From Cupriavidus laharis (GTDB lineage Bacteria > Pseudomonadota > Gammaproteobacteria > Burkholderiales > Burkholderiaceae): a stretch of DNA of 64,000 nt. Numbering within the stretch: position 1 is the stretch's first letter; each line of letters starts with the position of its first letter. The DNA lies in contig NZ_CAJZAI010000016.1 of assembly GCF_914271435.1 (NCBI RefSeq), positions 1 through 64,000 on the forward strand, read 5' to 3'. Of this stretch, positions 35,688-45,121 are shown piece by piece. The translations under genes were made by a program, and so were the position numbers. Under the pieces are notes generated by a model. That model was not told the DNA's origin. It was given only the letters and a program-made list of their open reading frames with translations, and did not search any database.

Positions 35688-36895
35688 CAGAGCAGCCCCC
35701 TCGCGCGCACCAGGTCGATGACCACATCGGCGGCAATCTGCGCCGTATTGCACTTGAGCGTTTCGTGCATCCGCGTGAAGTGTTCGTACAGGAAGGCGAT
35801 ATTGCCCTGGTCATTGAGCTGCAGCAGCGTCTCGCGCGCCAGCGCTTCCGGCGTGGCATCGTCCTGCAGCAACTCGGGCACGACGAAGCGCCCTGACAGA
35901 ATATTAGGCAAGCCCACGTATGGCAGGTAGCCCTGCCGCTTCATGATCTGCGCGGTGAGCCACGGCACCTTGTACGAGATCACCATGGGCTTCTTGTAGA
36001 GCGCCGCTTCCAGCGTCGCGGTGCCGCTGGCCAGCAGTACCACGTCGGCCGCCTCCATTGCCTGGTGTGACTTGCCGTCGACAATGGTCAGGCGGAGCTC
36101 GGGGTACTGCTGGTGCAGGCTTTCCACGATGGCGCGCAACGGGGCGCTCGCGGCGGGGAGCACAAACGCCAGGTTCGGGTCCATGCGCTGCATCTGCGCC
36201 ATGGCGGCGAAGAACGTCGCGCCAAGATTGCGCACCTCGGACTGCCGGCTGCCCGGCAGCACCGCCACCACGCGGTGGCCGGCAGGCAAGCCCAGCGCCG
36301 CGCGCGCGCCTGCGACATCGGGCACCATCGGAATCACGTCGGCCAGCGGATGGCCGACATAGGTGGCCGGGATGCCAGCCTTGGCATAGATCTCGGGCTC
36401 GAACGGAAACAGGCAGAGGATGTGGTCGACCGCGCGCGCGATGGTGCGGATGCGGCCGCCTCGCCAGGCCCAGATCGAAGGACTGACGAAATGGACCACC
36501 GGAATCCCGGCGCGCCGCAACGGCACCTCCAGCCCGAAATTGAAGTCCGGCGCATCTACGCCGATGAAACACATCGGCGGATTCGCCAGCAGCGAATCAC
36601 GGATGGCGCGGCGCGTTGCCAGGATCTCGCGCAGCGAGCCCAGGACTTCGACGTACCCGTTGACCGACAGCGTCTCCATCGGCCAGTGCGAGACAAATCC
36701 CTCCGCCATCATGCGCTTGCCGCCAATGCCGGCATAGCTGACCGTATCGCCCAGGCGAGCCTTGAGCCCGCCCAGCATCAGCGATGCCAGCAGGTCGCCG
36801 GAAGCTTCGCCGGCCACCATGGCAATCGTGCCACGCTGGCTGGCATTGGTTCCGGTACCGGCAGGCAGCGTACCCCGAATCGCGGCGTCGACCAT
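35687..36895 (-). CDS. lpxB: Lipid-A-disaccharide synthase
   Basis: A 402-residue GT19 glycosyltransferase. Family blocks are IAMVAGEASGDLLASLMLGGL near residue 22, YAGIGGKRMMAEG, INYVVHFVSPSIWAW-like VHFVSPSIWAWRGGR near residue 125 and VYVGHPLADVIP-like YVGHPLADVIPM. It condenses UDP-2,3-diacylglucosamine with lipid X to form the lipid A disaccharide at the inner membrane. I chose the ATG at 36895 (MVDAAIRG), 13 bp after the lpxA stop; a longer in-frame start would overlap lpxA. It is followed by rnhB with an overlapping stop/start. Confidence 0.95.
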   Translation of the reverse strand: MVDAAIRGTLPAGTGTNASQRGTIAMVAGEASGDLLASLMLGGLKARLGDTVSYAGIGGKRMMAEGFVSHWPMETLSVNGYVEVLGSLREILATRRAIRDSLLANPPMCFIGVDAPDFNFGLEVPLRRAGIPVVHFVSPSIWAWRGGRIRTIARAVDHILCLFPFEPEIYAKAGIPATYVGHPLADVIPMVPDVAGARAALGLPAGHRVVAVLPGSRQSEVRNLGATFFAAMAQMQRMDPNLAFVLPAASAPLRAIVESLHQQYPELRLTIVDGKSHQAMEAADVVLLASGTATLEAALYKKPMVISYKVPWLTAQIMKRQGYLPYVGLPNILSGRFVVPELLQDDATPEALARETLLQLNDQGNIAFLYEHFTRMHETLKCNTAQIAADVVIDLVRARGLL

Positions 36896-36908
36896 GTCCA
36901 GGCCAGTC

Positions 36909-37712
36909 TCAGCGTACGATGCCGCGCTGGGTAGCGGCAATGAAGTCGAGGAACGCACGCAGCGGCTCAGCGGCACTCGCATCGGCCTGCGTCAGCAGAT
37001 CGCCGATTTCCTTGCGCGCGTCGTCGAAGCTGAGATCCGACTTGTACAGCAGCTTGTAAGCCTGTCGCAGCACGGCAATCTGCCCGGCGTCGAAGCCGCG
37101 GCGGCGCAAGCCCTCCACGTTGACACCATGCGGCGTGGCCTTGTTGCCGTTCTTGTCACTGGCCGCGATCACGAACGGCGGCACGTCCTGCACCAGGGCC
37201 GACGCACCGCCCAGCATGGCATGCGCGCCGATGCGCACGAACTGATGCACGCCGCTCATGCCGCCGAGGATGGCCCAGTCGCCCACTTCCACGTGTCCGG
37301 CGATCTGCGCATTGCTGGAGAACACCGTGTTGTTACCCACCGTGCAGTCATGCGCGATGTGTACGTAGGCCATGATCCAGTTGTCGCTGCCGATCGTGGT
37401 CACGCCGCGGTCCTGCACCGTGCCGGTATGGATCGTGGTGAATTCGCGGATGGTGTTGCGGTCGCCGATGTCGAGCCGCGTCGGCTCGTTGCGGTATTTC
37501 ATGTCCTGCGGCACGCCGCCCACCGACGCATAAGGGCCGATATTGTTGCCCTCGCCGATCGTGGTATAGCCTTCAACCGTGGAATGCGCGCCGATATGGG
37601 TGCCGCTGCCAATCCGCACATTCGGGCCGACAATGGAAAACGGGCCAACGGTCACGTCGGCCGCTAGTTCTGCTTTCGGGTCGACCAGTGCGGTGGGATG
37701 GATTTGCGTCAT
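36909..37712 (-). CDS. lpxA: UDP-N-acetylglucosamine acyltransferase
   Basis: A 267-residue left-handed beta-helix acyltransferase. Hexapeptide repeats run from about residue 10 (IHPTALVDPKAELAADVTVGPFS) to 190. The catalytic histidine lies in YVHIAHDCTVGNNTVF near residue 125, and GGMSGVHQFVRIGAHAMLGG is typical of LpxA. The C-terminal helical domain begins at GLRRRGFDAGQIAVL. It acylates UDP-GlcNAc at O-3 with a hydroxyacyl-ACP, the first step of lipid A synthesis. It lies between fabZ and lpxB as in E. coli. Confidence 0.96.
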   Translation of the reverse strand: MTQIHPTALVDPKAELAADVTVGPFSIVGPNVRIGSGTHIGAHSTVEGYTTIGEGNNIGPYASVGGVPQDMKYRNEPTRLDIGDRNTIREFTTIHTGTVQDRGVTTIGSDNWIMAYVHIAHDCTVGNNTVFSSNAQIAGHVEVGDWAILGGMSGVHQFVRIGAHAMLGGASALVQDVPPFVIAASDKNGNKATPHGVNVEGLRRRGFDAGQIAVLRQAYKLLYKSDLSFDDARKEIGDLLTQADASAAEPLRAFLDFIAATQRGIVR

Positions 37713-37815
37713 ACGTCCTGTCCTGTTGGTCTGGTGTCTGGGGGGCTGAACCGCCCGGCCCTGGCGTGGCGGTATGAGGCCGCCATGCCCGCAGCGCTGC
37801 CGCGGGCGGGCGGAC

Positions 37816-38268
37816 TCAGGCGTCAGCCTGCTTGACGGTGCACATCAGCTCCGCCTCGCATGCCACCTTCTCGTCCACCGTGGCGAACGCCTTGAACTTC
37901 CAGATGCCGCGGATGTAGCGCTCCACGGTCACGTTCATGTGCAACTGGTCGCCCGGGTAGACGACCTGCTTGAAACGCGCGCCGTCGATGCCGACGAAGT
38001 AGTACAGCGCGCCTTCCTTGCGCTCCAGGTCGGCACCAAATGTCAGCAGGCCGGCCGACTGCGCCAGCGCTTCCAGGATCATCACGCCGGGCATCACCGG
38101 CTGCTCGGGAAAATGCCCCTGGAAGAACGGTTCGTTCATGGTGACGTTCTTCAGCGTCTTGATCCTCTGCTGCGGTTCGAACTCCAGCACGCGGTCCACC
38201 AGCAGCATCGGGTAGCGATGCGGCAACAGCTTGAGGATCTGGCGGATGTCGATTTGGGCGGCGGTCAT
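37816..38268 (-). CDS. fabZ: 3-hydroxyacyl-[ACP] dehydratase FabZ
   Basis: A 150-residue hot-dog enzyme. The catalytic His is in LKLLPHRYPMLLVDRV near residue 20, and the active-site helix with the Glu is GHFPEQPVMPGVMILEALAQSAG near residue 55. The core sequence is complete and the length is normal. It dehydrates hydroxyacyl-ACP in fatty-acid elongation, sharing the hydroxyacyl-ACP pool with LpxA and LpxD beside it. The start MTAAQIDIRQIL at 38268 is 10 bp after the lpxD stop. Confidence 0.96.
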   Translation of the reverse strand: MTAAQIDIRQILKLLPHRYPMLLVDRVLEFEPQQRIKTLKNVTMNEPFFQGHFPEQPVMPGVMILEALAQSAGLLTFGADLERKEGALYYFVGIDGARFKQVVYPGDQLHMNVTVERYIRGIWKFKAFATVDEKVACEAELMCTVKQADA

Positions 38269-38278
38269 GATGTTTCTC

Positions 38279-39367
38279 TTAGTCTTGTGAGGTTTGGGTC
38301 CCGGCGGGCTGACCGCGCAGGCGGCGCTCCAGTTGCATGACGCGTTCACGCAGCTTGGTCAGGCCACGCACGATGGCAGCGTTGCGCTCCCATTCGCCGT
38401 GCGGCAGGAACGGGAACACGCTGGTGAAATGGCCACCGGGCTTGGTAATGGATTTGGTGATCGAGGTCCCGCCGGACACCGTGGTGCGATCGGCAATGGT
38501 CAGGTGCCCCGCGAAGTTCGCGGCGCCGCCGATCACGCAGAACCGTCCGATGCGCGTGCTGCCCGAGACCGCGGCACAGCCCGCAATCACCGTATGGGCA
38601 CCGACCCGCACGTTGTGTGCGATCTGTACCTGGTTGTCGATCTTGCAGCCGTCTTCAACCACGGTGTCTGCCATCGCACCACGATCGATGGCGGTATTGG
38701 CGCCGACTTCGACATCGTTGCCGAGCACGGCCCGGCCGGTCTGCGGAATCTTCACGTACTCGACGCCGGCGGGGCCGATGTCCGGCGCAAAACCGAACCC
38801 GTCCGCACCGATCACGACCCCGCTGTGCAGGATCGCCCGCGCGCCGACCACGCAATGGTGGTAGACCGACACGTTGGCGTAGATCAGCGAGTCGTCGCCA
38901 ATCTGTGCATTCGCGCCAACAAAGCTGTTGGCCAGGATGCGCACACGCTCGCCAATGCGCGCGCCGGACTCGATGACCACGTTCGGGCCGACAAAGCACG
39001 AAGCCGGAATCGTGACATCCGGGGCAACGCTGGCCCGCGGGTCGATGCCTGTGCGCGCGTCGCGGCTGGCCTTGTCAAAGCGCTGCGCAATCCGTGCGAA
39101 GCAGACATATGGATTGCGTGCCACCAGCCAGTTGCGGCCGTCGGCCTGCCCTTCGGCGCGGATGCGCTCCAGGTCGGCCGCGGACACGATCACCGCGCTT
39201 GCCTTGGAAGACAGCGCCTGCGAAAGGTAGAGCGGATTGGAGAGAAACGAGAGTTCGCCGGGACCGGCCTGGTCCAGCGGGGCCAGGCCCGTGATCGCGA
39301 GGTTGGGATCACCCACAACCTGCGCGCCGTTCTCGGTGGCGAGCTGCCCCAGTGTGGGTGTCTGCAT
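38279..39367 (-). CDS. lpxD: UDP-3-O-(3-hydroxyacyl)glucosamine N-acyltransferase
   Basis: A 362-residue protein. The N-terminal uridine-binding domain (LGQLATENGAQVVGDPNLAITGLAPLDQA) is followed by hexapeptide repeats of a left-handed beta-helix from about residue 100 to 310. The catalytic His is in DNQVQIAHNVRVGAHT near residue 250. The C-terminal helix (RERVMQLERRLRG) is typical of LpxD. It N-acylates UDP-3-O-acyl-glucosamine in the lipid A pathway. It lies between skp and fabZ in the conserved bamA-skp-lpxD-fabZ-lpxA-lpxB order. Confidence 0.96.
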   Translation of the reverse strand: MQTPTLGQLATENGAQVVGDPNLAITGLAPLDQAGPGELSFLSNPLYLSQALSSKASAVIVSAADLERIRAEGQADGRNWLVARNPYVCFARIAQRFDKASRDARTGIDPRASVAPDVTIPASCFVGPNVVIESGARIGERVRILANSFVGANAQIGDDSLIYANVSVYHHCVVGARAILHSGVVIGADGFGFAPDIGPAGVEYVKIPQTGRAVLGNDVEVGANTAIDRGAMADTVVEDGCKIDNQVQIAHNVRVGAHTVIAGCAAVSGSTRIGRFCVIGGAANFAGHLTIADRTTVSGGTSITKSITKPGGHFTSVFPFLPHGEWERNAAIVRGLTKLRERVMQLERRLRGQPAGTQTSQD

Positions 39368-39401
39368 GGCGGTACTTCCTGAAAAAAGAACGGCCAGCGG
39401 C

Positions 39402-39929
39402 TTACTTGCCACCAGCGTTCAGCGCCTTCATCACATCGTCGGTGATGTCGATGCGCGGGTTCACGTACACCGCTTCCTGCACGATCAGGTCGTACTTGCG
39501 CTGTTCGGCAAGCTGACGGATCACGCGATTGGCGCGCTCGAGCACCTGCGCCAGTTCCTCATTGCGGCGCTGGTTCAGGTCCTCTCGGAATTCGCGTTGC
39601 TTGCGCTGGAACTCGCGGTCCAGGTCGGCCACTTCACGCTGGCGGCGCTGGCGGTCCGAATCGGCCAGGACGGCCGTGTCCTTGTCCAGCTTGTCGGCCA
39701 TGGCCTTGATCTTCTGGGCCATGTCCTGCAGCTCGCGGTCGCGCTTGGAGAACTCCTGCTCCAGCTTGACCTGTGCCTGCTTGGCGGGCTGCGAATCACG
39801 CAGGATGCGCTCGGAATTCACGGCGGCAATGCGGGCTTCCTGGGCCATTGCGGGAGCCGCTGCGCACAGCGCTGCGGCAGCCACGGCGGCGGCGCTCAGG
39901 GATTTGACCAATTTGGATTTTGTATTCAT
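39402..39929 (-). CDS. skp: Periplasmic chaperone Skp/OmpH
   Basis: A 175-residue precursor. A signal peptide runs to about residue 29 (AAPAMAQ). The mature part begins EARIAAVNSERILRDSQPAKQAQ, then a long charged coiled-coil (residues about 55-130, rich in Arg/Gln/Glu), and ends with the YDLIVQEAVYVNPRIDITDDVM block characteristic of OmpH. Skp forms a trimeric jellyfish-shaped holdase for outer-membrane proteins on their way to BamA. It starts 21 bp after the bamA stop. Confidence 0.94.
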   Translation of the reverse strand: MNTKSKLVKSLSAAAVAAAALCAAAPAMAQEARIAAVNSERILRDSQPAKQAQVKLEQEFSKRDRELQDMAQKIKAMADKLDKDTAVLADSDRQRRQREVADLDREFQRKQREFREDLNQRRNEELAQVLERANRVIRQLAEQRKYDLIVQEAVYVNPRIDITDDVMKALNAGGK

Positions 39930-39950
39930 GAAACGGATCCTTTTACAGAA

Positions 39951-42281
39951 TCAGAACGCAGTGCCGATCTGGAACTGGAAGCGCTGAACCTTGTCGGTAT
40001 CGTCCTTCTTCAGCGGGAAGCCCATGCTGATCTTCAGCGGGCCGATCGGCGACAGCCACGACATACCGAAACCAGTGGAGTACTTCAACTCGCTGAACGA
40101 CAGCGGCGCGCCTTCCTGGTACACGTTACCGAAGTCGAAGAAGGTGAACAGGCGCAACGTGCGGTCCACGCCCGAACCCGGCAGCGGGAAGATGAATTCG
40201 ACGTTACCGATCATCTTGGACGCACCGCCCACAGGGTTGCCGTTCTGGTCCTTCGGACCCAGCGTGCTGGTCTGGTAGCCGCGCACCGAGCCGATACCAC
40301 CGGCATAGAAGTACTTGTACACCGGGAACGGCGTGTTGCCATAGCCATGGCCATAGGCAACTTCGCCGTTAAGGGCCAGCGTGAAGGCCTTCGACAGCGG
40401 ATAGAAATACTGCTGCTGGACGCTGGCACGGTAGTACTGCACGTCCCCGCCGGGGATGCCTACTTCCAGGTTGGCCTGGGTGTAGGGGCCCTTGGTCGGA
40501 ACCAGCGCCGAGTCGCGGCGGTCGCGTGCCCAGCCGATCGTGAACGGGAAGTTGTTGATCGGCGAAGCCGTACCCACGGTCTGGCCAGGCGACATCTTGC
40601 CGATGTCCTGCAGGAACTTCACGTACTGGCTCGGCGTGTTCGGCGAGACCGAGATACGAGTCCATTCGTAGCCGATGCCGAAGAACACGGTATCGACTTC
40701 CGAGAACGGCACGCCGAACTTGAAGCCGCCGCCGGCCGTTTCGATCTTGTAGTCCTGGTCGCCGGTGTAGTACAGCGGGCGGGACGTACGGTAGTAGACG
40801 TCGGTCGAGCGGCTGATCCCGTCCACCGTGAAGTACGGGTCGTACTGCGTCAGCGCAATGGTACGGAACGACTTGGCGGTGTTCACGTCCAGGCCCAGGC
40901 TGGTACCGGAACCGAACACGTTGTCCTGGCGCAGGCCTGCCTGCAGCACCAGCTTGTCCGTGGACGAGAAGCCCACGCCCAGGCTGATCTGGCCGGTCGG
41001 CTTTTCGGTCACATTGACGTTCACATCGACCTGGTCGGGCGCGCCCGGCACGTCCTCGGTGGTAATGTTGGTGTCGGTGAAATAGCCCGTGCGGTTGATA
41101 CGCGCCTGCGACTGCTGCAGCTTTTCGCTGTCGAACCAGGAGCTTTCCATCTGGCGCATTTCACGGCGCACTACTTCGTCGCGGGTCTTGCTGTTGCCGA
41201 CCACATTGACGCGGCGCACGTACACGCGCCTGCCCGGGTCGACCATCAGCGTCAGCGCGACTTCACGCTTTTCCTGATCGATCTGCGGCTGCGGGTTGAT
41301 CGTGGTGAACGCGTAGCCATAAGTGCCCAGCAGGTCGGTAATGGACTTGGTACTTGCCGTCAGCTTCTCGGACGAGAAAATATCGCCCTTCTTCAGCTGC
41401 AGCAGCTTTTCCATTTCCTCCTGCTTGCCGAGCAGTTCGCCGGCCAGGCGGATATCGGACACCTTGTACTGCTCGCCTTCCTTGATGTTCAGCGTCAGGT
41501 AGATGTCCTTCTTGTCCGGCGTGATCGAAACCTGAGTCGACTCGATCGCAAATTCCAGGTAGCCACGGTTCAGGTAATACGAACGCAGCGCTTCCAGGTC
41601 AGCCGTGAGCTTCTGCTTGGAATAGAGGTCGTTCTTGGTGTACCAGGACAGCCAGTTCGGTGTGGAAAGCTGCATCTCGTCGCGCAGCGTGCTTTCCTTG
41701 AATGCCTTGTTGCCGACGATATTGATCTGCTTGATCTTCGCGACCGGGCCTTCTTCCACGTTGAACACCACTGACACGCGGTTGCGGTCGACCGGCGTCA
41801 CCGTGGTCTGCACGTCGGCCGCGTAATAGCCGCGGGCCACGTACTGGCGCTTGAGTTCCTGTTCGGCCTTGTCGATCAGGGCCTTGTCGTAGTAACGCGC
41901 TTCGGCAACGCCCACCGCGCGCAGCGAGCGGCGCAGCGTGTCCTTGTCGAATTCCTTGATGCCGACGAATTCGAGCTGCGAAATGGCGGGGCGCTCTTCC
42001 ACCTGCACGACCAGCACGCCGTCTTCGGCGCGGATCTGCACGTCCTTGAAGAAACCGGTGTTGTACAGCGCGCGGATGGCGTCGGCGCCTTTGTCGTCGG
42101 TGAACGTCTCGCCGACGCGGACAGGAAGGTAGCCAAAGACCGTACCGGGTTCCACGCGTTGCAGGCCCTCAACGCGGATGTCCTTGACGACAAACGGATC
42201 GGCGGCCCAGCCCGCCGGGCTCCAGGCTGCAATAACGGCACTCGCGAGCAAGCCCAGCGAGACGCGCTTATGTCTGATCAA
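39951..42281 (-). CDS. bamA: Outer membrane protein assembly factor BamA
   Basis: A roughly 776-residue Omp85 protein. After the signal peptide (ending PAGWAADP) come five POTRA domains: FVVKDIRVEGLQRVEPGTVF starts the first, and the fifth has RVYVRRVNVVGNSKTRDEVV. A 16-strand beta-barrel follows, with the GGIGSVRGYQ motif of the lid-lock loop (IGSVRGYQTSTLG) and a terminal aromatic residue (FQIGTAF). I prefer the TTG start at 42281, because GAGGGG lies 8 bp upstream and it gives a standard signal peptide. An in-frame ATG at 42305 adds eight residues. BamA inserts outer-membrane proteins with the Bam lipoproteins. Confidence 0.94.
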   Translation of the reverse strand: MIRHKRVSLGLLASAVIAAWSPAGWAADPFVVKDIRVEGLQRVEPGTVFGYLPVRVGETFTDDKGADAIRALYNTGFFKDVQIRAEDGVLVVQVEERPAISQLEFVGIKEFDKDTLRRSLRAVGVAEARYYDKALIDKAEQELKRQYVARGYYAADVQTTVTPVDRNRVSVVFNVEEGPVAKIKQINIVGNKAFKESTLRDEMQLSTPNWLSWYTKNDLYSKQKLTADLEALRSYYLNRGYLEFAIESTQVSITPDKKDIYLTLNIKEGEQYKVSDIRLAGELLGKQEEMEKLLQLKKGDIFSSEKLTASTKSITDLLGTYGYAFTTINPQPQIDQEKREVALTLMVDPGRRVYVRRVNVVGNSKTRDEVVRREMRQMESSWFDSEKLQQSQARINRTGYFTDTNITTEDVPGAPDQVDVNVNVTEKPTGQISLGVGFSSTDKLVLQAGLRQDNVFGSGTSLGLDVNTAKSFRTIALTQYDPYFTVDGISRSTDVYYRTSRPLYYTGDQDYKIETAGGGFKFGVPFSEVDTVFFGIGYEWTRISVSPNTPSQYVKFLQDIGKMSPGQTVGTASPINNFPFTIGWARDRRDSALVPTKGPYTQANLEVGIPGGDVQYYRASVQQQYFYPLSKAFTLALNGEVAYGHGYGNTPFPVYKYFYAGGIGSVRGYQTSTLGPKDQNGNPVGGASKMIGNVEFIFPLPGSGVDRTLRLFTFFDFGNVYQEGAPLSFSELKYSTGFGMSWLSPIGPLKISMGFPLKKDDTDKVQRFQFQIGTAF

Positions 42282-42404
42282 TCTTGATCCCCTCTTTGAT
42301 TCCATCCAGGATTGCGCTCCGATGCTTCGTGGGGCTGCGCCTGCCAATAGCGTCCCGGGCGACGGTGTCGGCAACACGATCGCCCTGTTTGCCGTTACCT
42401 GTTT

Positions 42405-43796
42405 CTAGCCATTGGCCAGGAACATCCGGCTGACGTCATTGAACAAAGCGAGCGAAGTCAGGAGCAAGATGCAGGCGATGCCTACCTTCTGCAGCATTGC
42501 CTGCCAGTGGTCTGGGACGGGCCTGCCGGTCAAAAATTCCACGCAATAATACAGCAAATGCCCCCCATCCAGAACCGGAATAGGTAACAAATTCAGCACG
42601 CCGAGGCTAACGCTGACCAACGCCAGGAAGCTGATGAAGGCCTGCAATCCCAGATGCGCGGCACGTCCGGCATAGTCGGCCACGGTCAGCGGACCGCTCA
42701 GGTTCTGCAACGAAGCCTGCCCGATCAGCATCTTGCCGAGCAGCTTGAGCGACAGCACGCTTGTGTTCCAGACCTGCCCCACGGCGCGGCCCAGGGCCTG
42801 CGCCGGCGCATAGCGCACGGTCTCCATCTCCACCGCCTGGCTGAGTGCCGCGCCCAGCTTGCCGGTCACCGCCGTCCCGGGGGCATCGCCCTCGCGGGGC
42901 TTCGCGCTGTCGAGCGTTACCGGGATATCCAGTCGCTGGCCGCGGCGCTCGATGCCCAGCGCCACGCGCTGCCCCGGCTGCGCACGCACCGCCTTGATCA
43001 GTTCGGCAGCCTGCGTGAGCGGCTTGCCCTGCCATGCCACCACCCGATCGCCCGGTTTCAGGCCCGCACGTTCCGCTGCGGAACCGGGCAGAACCTCGGT
43101 GATCGTCACAGGGCCGCCCTTCAGCGAAAGGCCGAGCATGGCCAGCGGATCCTGCTCCGGATTGCTCCCGGTGCTGGGCAGCCGCGCCAGCGCCAGGTCG
43201 CGCTCGCCGCCGTCGGTACCGCGCACCCGCAGCACGGCGCGGGCGTCACCGAAGCCTTCGGCGAATACCGCCATGCGCAACTCGTTCCAGGAACGCACGG
43301 CCTCTTCCCGGCCGTTGGCCCGCAATGACAACACCCGGTCGCCTTCGCGCACGCCGGCCTGGGCGGCCATGGTGCCGGCAGCAGGTGCCGCGAGGATCGG
43401 CGCCGGCTCGCGCATCCCGCCGGTAAAGAGGCCGAAGTACAGCACGATCGCCAGCGCAAAATTGGCCAGCGGCCCCGCCGCGACAACGACAAAGCGCTTG
43501 CCCACGGGCTGCCGGTTGAAGGCGCGCGGCAACTCGGCCTGGTCGATGGGCGCGTCATGCTCGGGGTCCCGCTCGCGCTCGTCCAGCATCTTGACGTAGC
43601 CGCCCAGCGGAATGGCCGCGACGGTCCATTCCGTGCGGTCCCGCCCCTTGGAAGTCCAGCGCAGCAGTGGCCGGCCGAAGCCGATCGAGAACCGCAGCAC
43701 CTTGACCCCGCACGCGCGTGCGGCAAGGTAGTGGCCCATCTCGTGCACGAAGATCAGCACGCAGAGGGCGACGACAAAGGCGATTACGGTTTGCAT
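42405..43796 (-). CDS. rseP: Site-2 zinc protease RseP
   Basis: A 463-residue intramembrane metalloprotease. The zinc site HEMGH (His18, Glu19, His22) lies in the first TM helix and the second metal motif LDGGHLLYY in the last third. Two periplasmic PDZ domains lie between them (PAAGTMAAQAGVREGDRVLSL and VLPGSAAERAGLKPGDRVVAW). RseP cleaves RseA after DegS to release sigma-E and clears signal peptides. It is placed directly upstream of bamA, whose misassembly it senses indirectly. Confidence 0.95.
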   Translation of the reverse strand: MQTVIAFVVALCVLIFVHEMGHYLAARACGVKVLRFSIGFGRPLLRWTSKGRDRTEWTVAAIPLGGYVKMLDERERDPEHDAPIDQAELPRAFNRQPVGKRFVVVAAGPLANFALAIVLYFGLFTGGMREPAPILAAPAAGTMAAQAGVREGDRVLSLRANGREEAVRSWNELRMAVFAEGFGDARAVLRVRGTDGGERDLALARLPSTGSNPEQDPLAMLGLSLKGGPVTITEVLPGSAAERAGLKPGDRVVAWQGKPLTQAAELIKAVRAQPGQRVALGIERRGQRLDIPVTLDSAKPREGDAPGTAVTGKLGAALSQAVEMETVRYAPAQALGRAVGQVWNTSVLSLKLLGKMLIGQASLQNLSGPLTVADYAGRAAHLGLQAFISFLALVSVSLGVLNLLPIPVLDGGHLLYYCVEFLTGRPVPDHWQAMLQKVGIACILLLTSLALFNDVSRMFLANG

Positions 43797-43916
43797 GGCA
43801 GGGTCGTCAGGAAAATTGGCCGGACTGGCGGTGGCCAGGCCGCACGGCCGGCCGTCCCATCATGGGCGCCAGCCGCCGCGGCACTGCCATTGTCGCAGAT
43901 GCCACCGGCCGCACCG

Positions 43917-45104
43917 TCAGCGCAGGACGCTTGTTGTCAGCTCCTGCAGACATGCACGCGCCGACTGTCGCGCCCTCTGGTCGGCATCGAGCACGGTTTC
44001 GAGCGAGTCGGCTGCATTATTGGGTGCATTTTCCAGCACATTGCCGACGATCCGCGCGATGTCGGTAAAGCGGATGCCGCCCTGCAGGAATGCCTCAACA
44101 GCCACTTCATTGGCAGCGTTCAACACGGCAGGCGCCACGCCGCCTGCGCGCAGCGCGTCGAAGGCCAGCGCCAGGCAGGGAAAGCGCGCCAGGTCGGGCT
44201 TCTCGAAATTCAGCGCACCGGCCAGTGCCAGATCCAGCTGCGATACGCCTGCGTCGATCCGCTCCGGGTATGCGAGCCCGTAGGCGATCGGCGTGCGCAT
44301 GTCCGGATTGCCCAGTTGCGCGAGCACCGAACCGTCCATGTAGGCAACCATCGAATGCACGATGCTCTGCGGATGAATCAGCACTTCGATGTGCTCGGCA
44401 GGCGCCTCGAACAGCCAGTGGGCCTCGATGACCTCCAGGCCCTTGTTCATCATGGTCGCTGAGTCTACCGAGATCTTGCGCCCCATGACCCAGTTAGGAT
44501 GGGCGCAGGCCTGGTCTGGCGTGATGTCGTGCAGCGTAGCCGGATCGCGCGTACGGAACGGACCTCCCGACGCGGTCAGCACGACCTTGGCCACTCCGGC
44601 ACGATAGCGCTGATCGTTCGCCGGCAGGCACTGGAAGATAGCGTTGTGCTCGCTGTCGATCGGCAGCAGCGTGGCGCCGTGTTCGCGTACCGCATCCATG
44701 AAGATACGCCCTGACATGACCAGCGCTTCCTTGTTGGCCAGCAGCACGCGCTTGCCGGCACGCGCGGCAGCCAGGGTCGGGCGCAGCCCCGCCGCGCCGA
44801 CGATCGCAGCCATGACCGAGTCGGTTTGCGCGTCGCTGGCGACCGACTCCAGAGCGGCCTCGCCATGGCTGACTTCCGTCGTGACACCGGCCGCGCGCAG
44901 CAGCGCTTCCAGCTCGCGTGCGGCTTCCGGCGTTCCCACTACGGCGCGGGCGGGCCGGAACTCGATGCAGCTCGCCGCGAGCTTCTGCACCTGCCGGTGC
45001 GCAGTCAGGGCATGCACGGCATACCGGTCGGCGTGGCGCCGCACCACATCGAGCGTGCTTTCGCCGATCGAGCCGGTTGCGCCGAGGATGGTAATTCGAT
45101 GCAT
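43917..45104 (-). CDS. dxr: 1-deoxy-D-xylulose 5-phosphate reductoisomerase
   Basis: A 395-residue enzyme. The N-terminal Rossmann motif ITILGATGSIGESTLDVV, VLLANKEALVMSG near residue 125, the metal-binding LPIDSEHNAIFQCL near residue 150 and the ASGGPFRT / NWVMGRKISVDSATMMNKGLEVIEA blocks are all intact. It converts DXP to 2-C-methyl-D-erythritol 4-phosphate with NADPH, the committed step of the MEP isoprenoid pathway. It lies between cdsA and rseP; the 120-bp gap to rseP is the largest within this part of the cluster. Confidence 0.96.
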   Translation of the reverse strand: MHRITILGATGSIGESTLDVVRRHADRYAVHALTAHRQVQKLAASCIEFRPARAVVGTPEAARELEALLRAAGVTTEVSHGEAALESVASDAQTDSVMAAIVGAAGLRPTLAAARAGKRVLLANKEALVMSGRIFMDAVREHGATLLPIDSEHNAIFQCLPANDQRYRAGVAKVVLTASGGPFRTRDPATLHDITPDQACAHPNWVMGRKISVDSATMMNKGLEVIEAHWLFEAPAEHIEVLIHPQSIVHSMVAYMDGSVLAQLGNPDMRTPIAYGLAYPERIDAGVSQLDLALAGALNFEKPDLARFPCLALAFDALRAGGVAPAVLNAANEVAVEAFLQGGIRFTDIARIVGNVLENAPNNAADSLETVLDADQRARQSARACLQELTTSVLR

Positions 45105-45121
45105 ATCAGAACAGAACGGCT

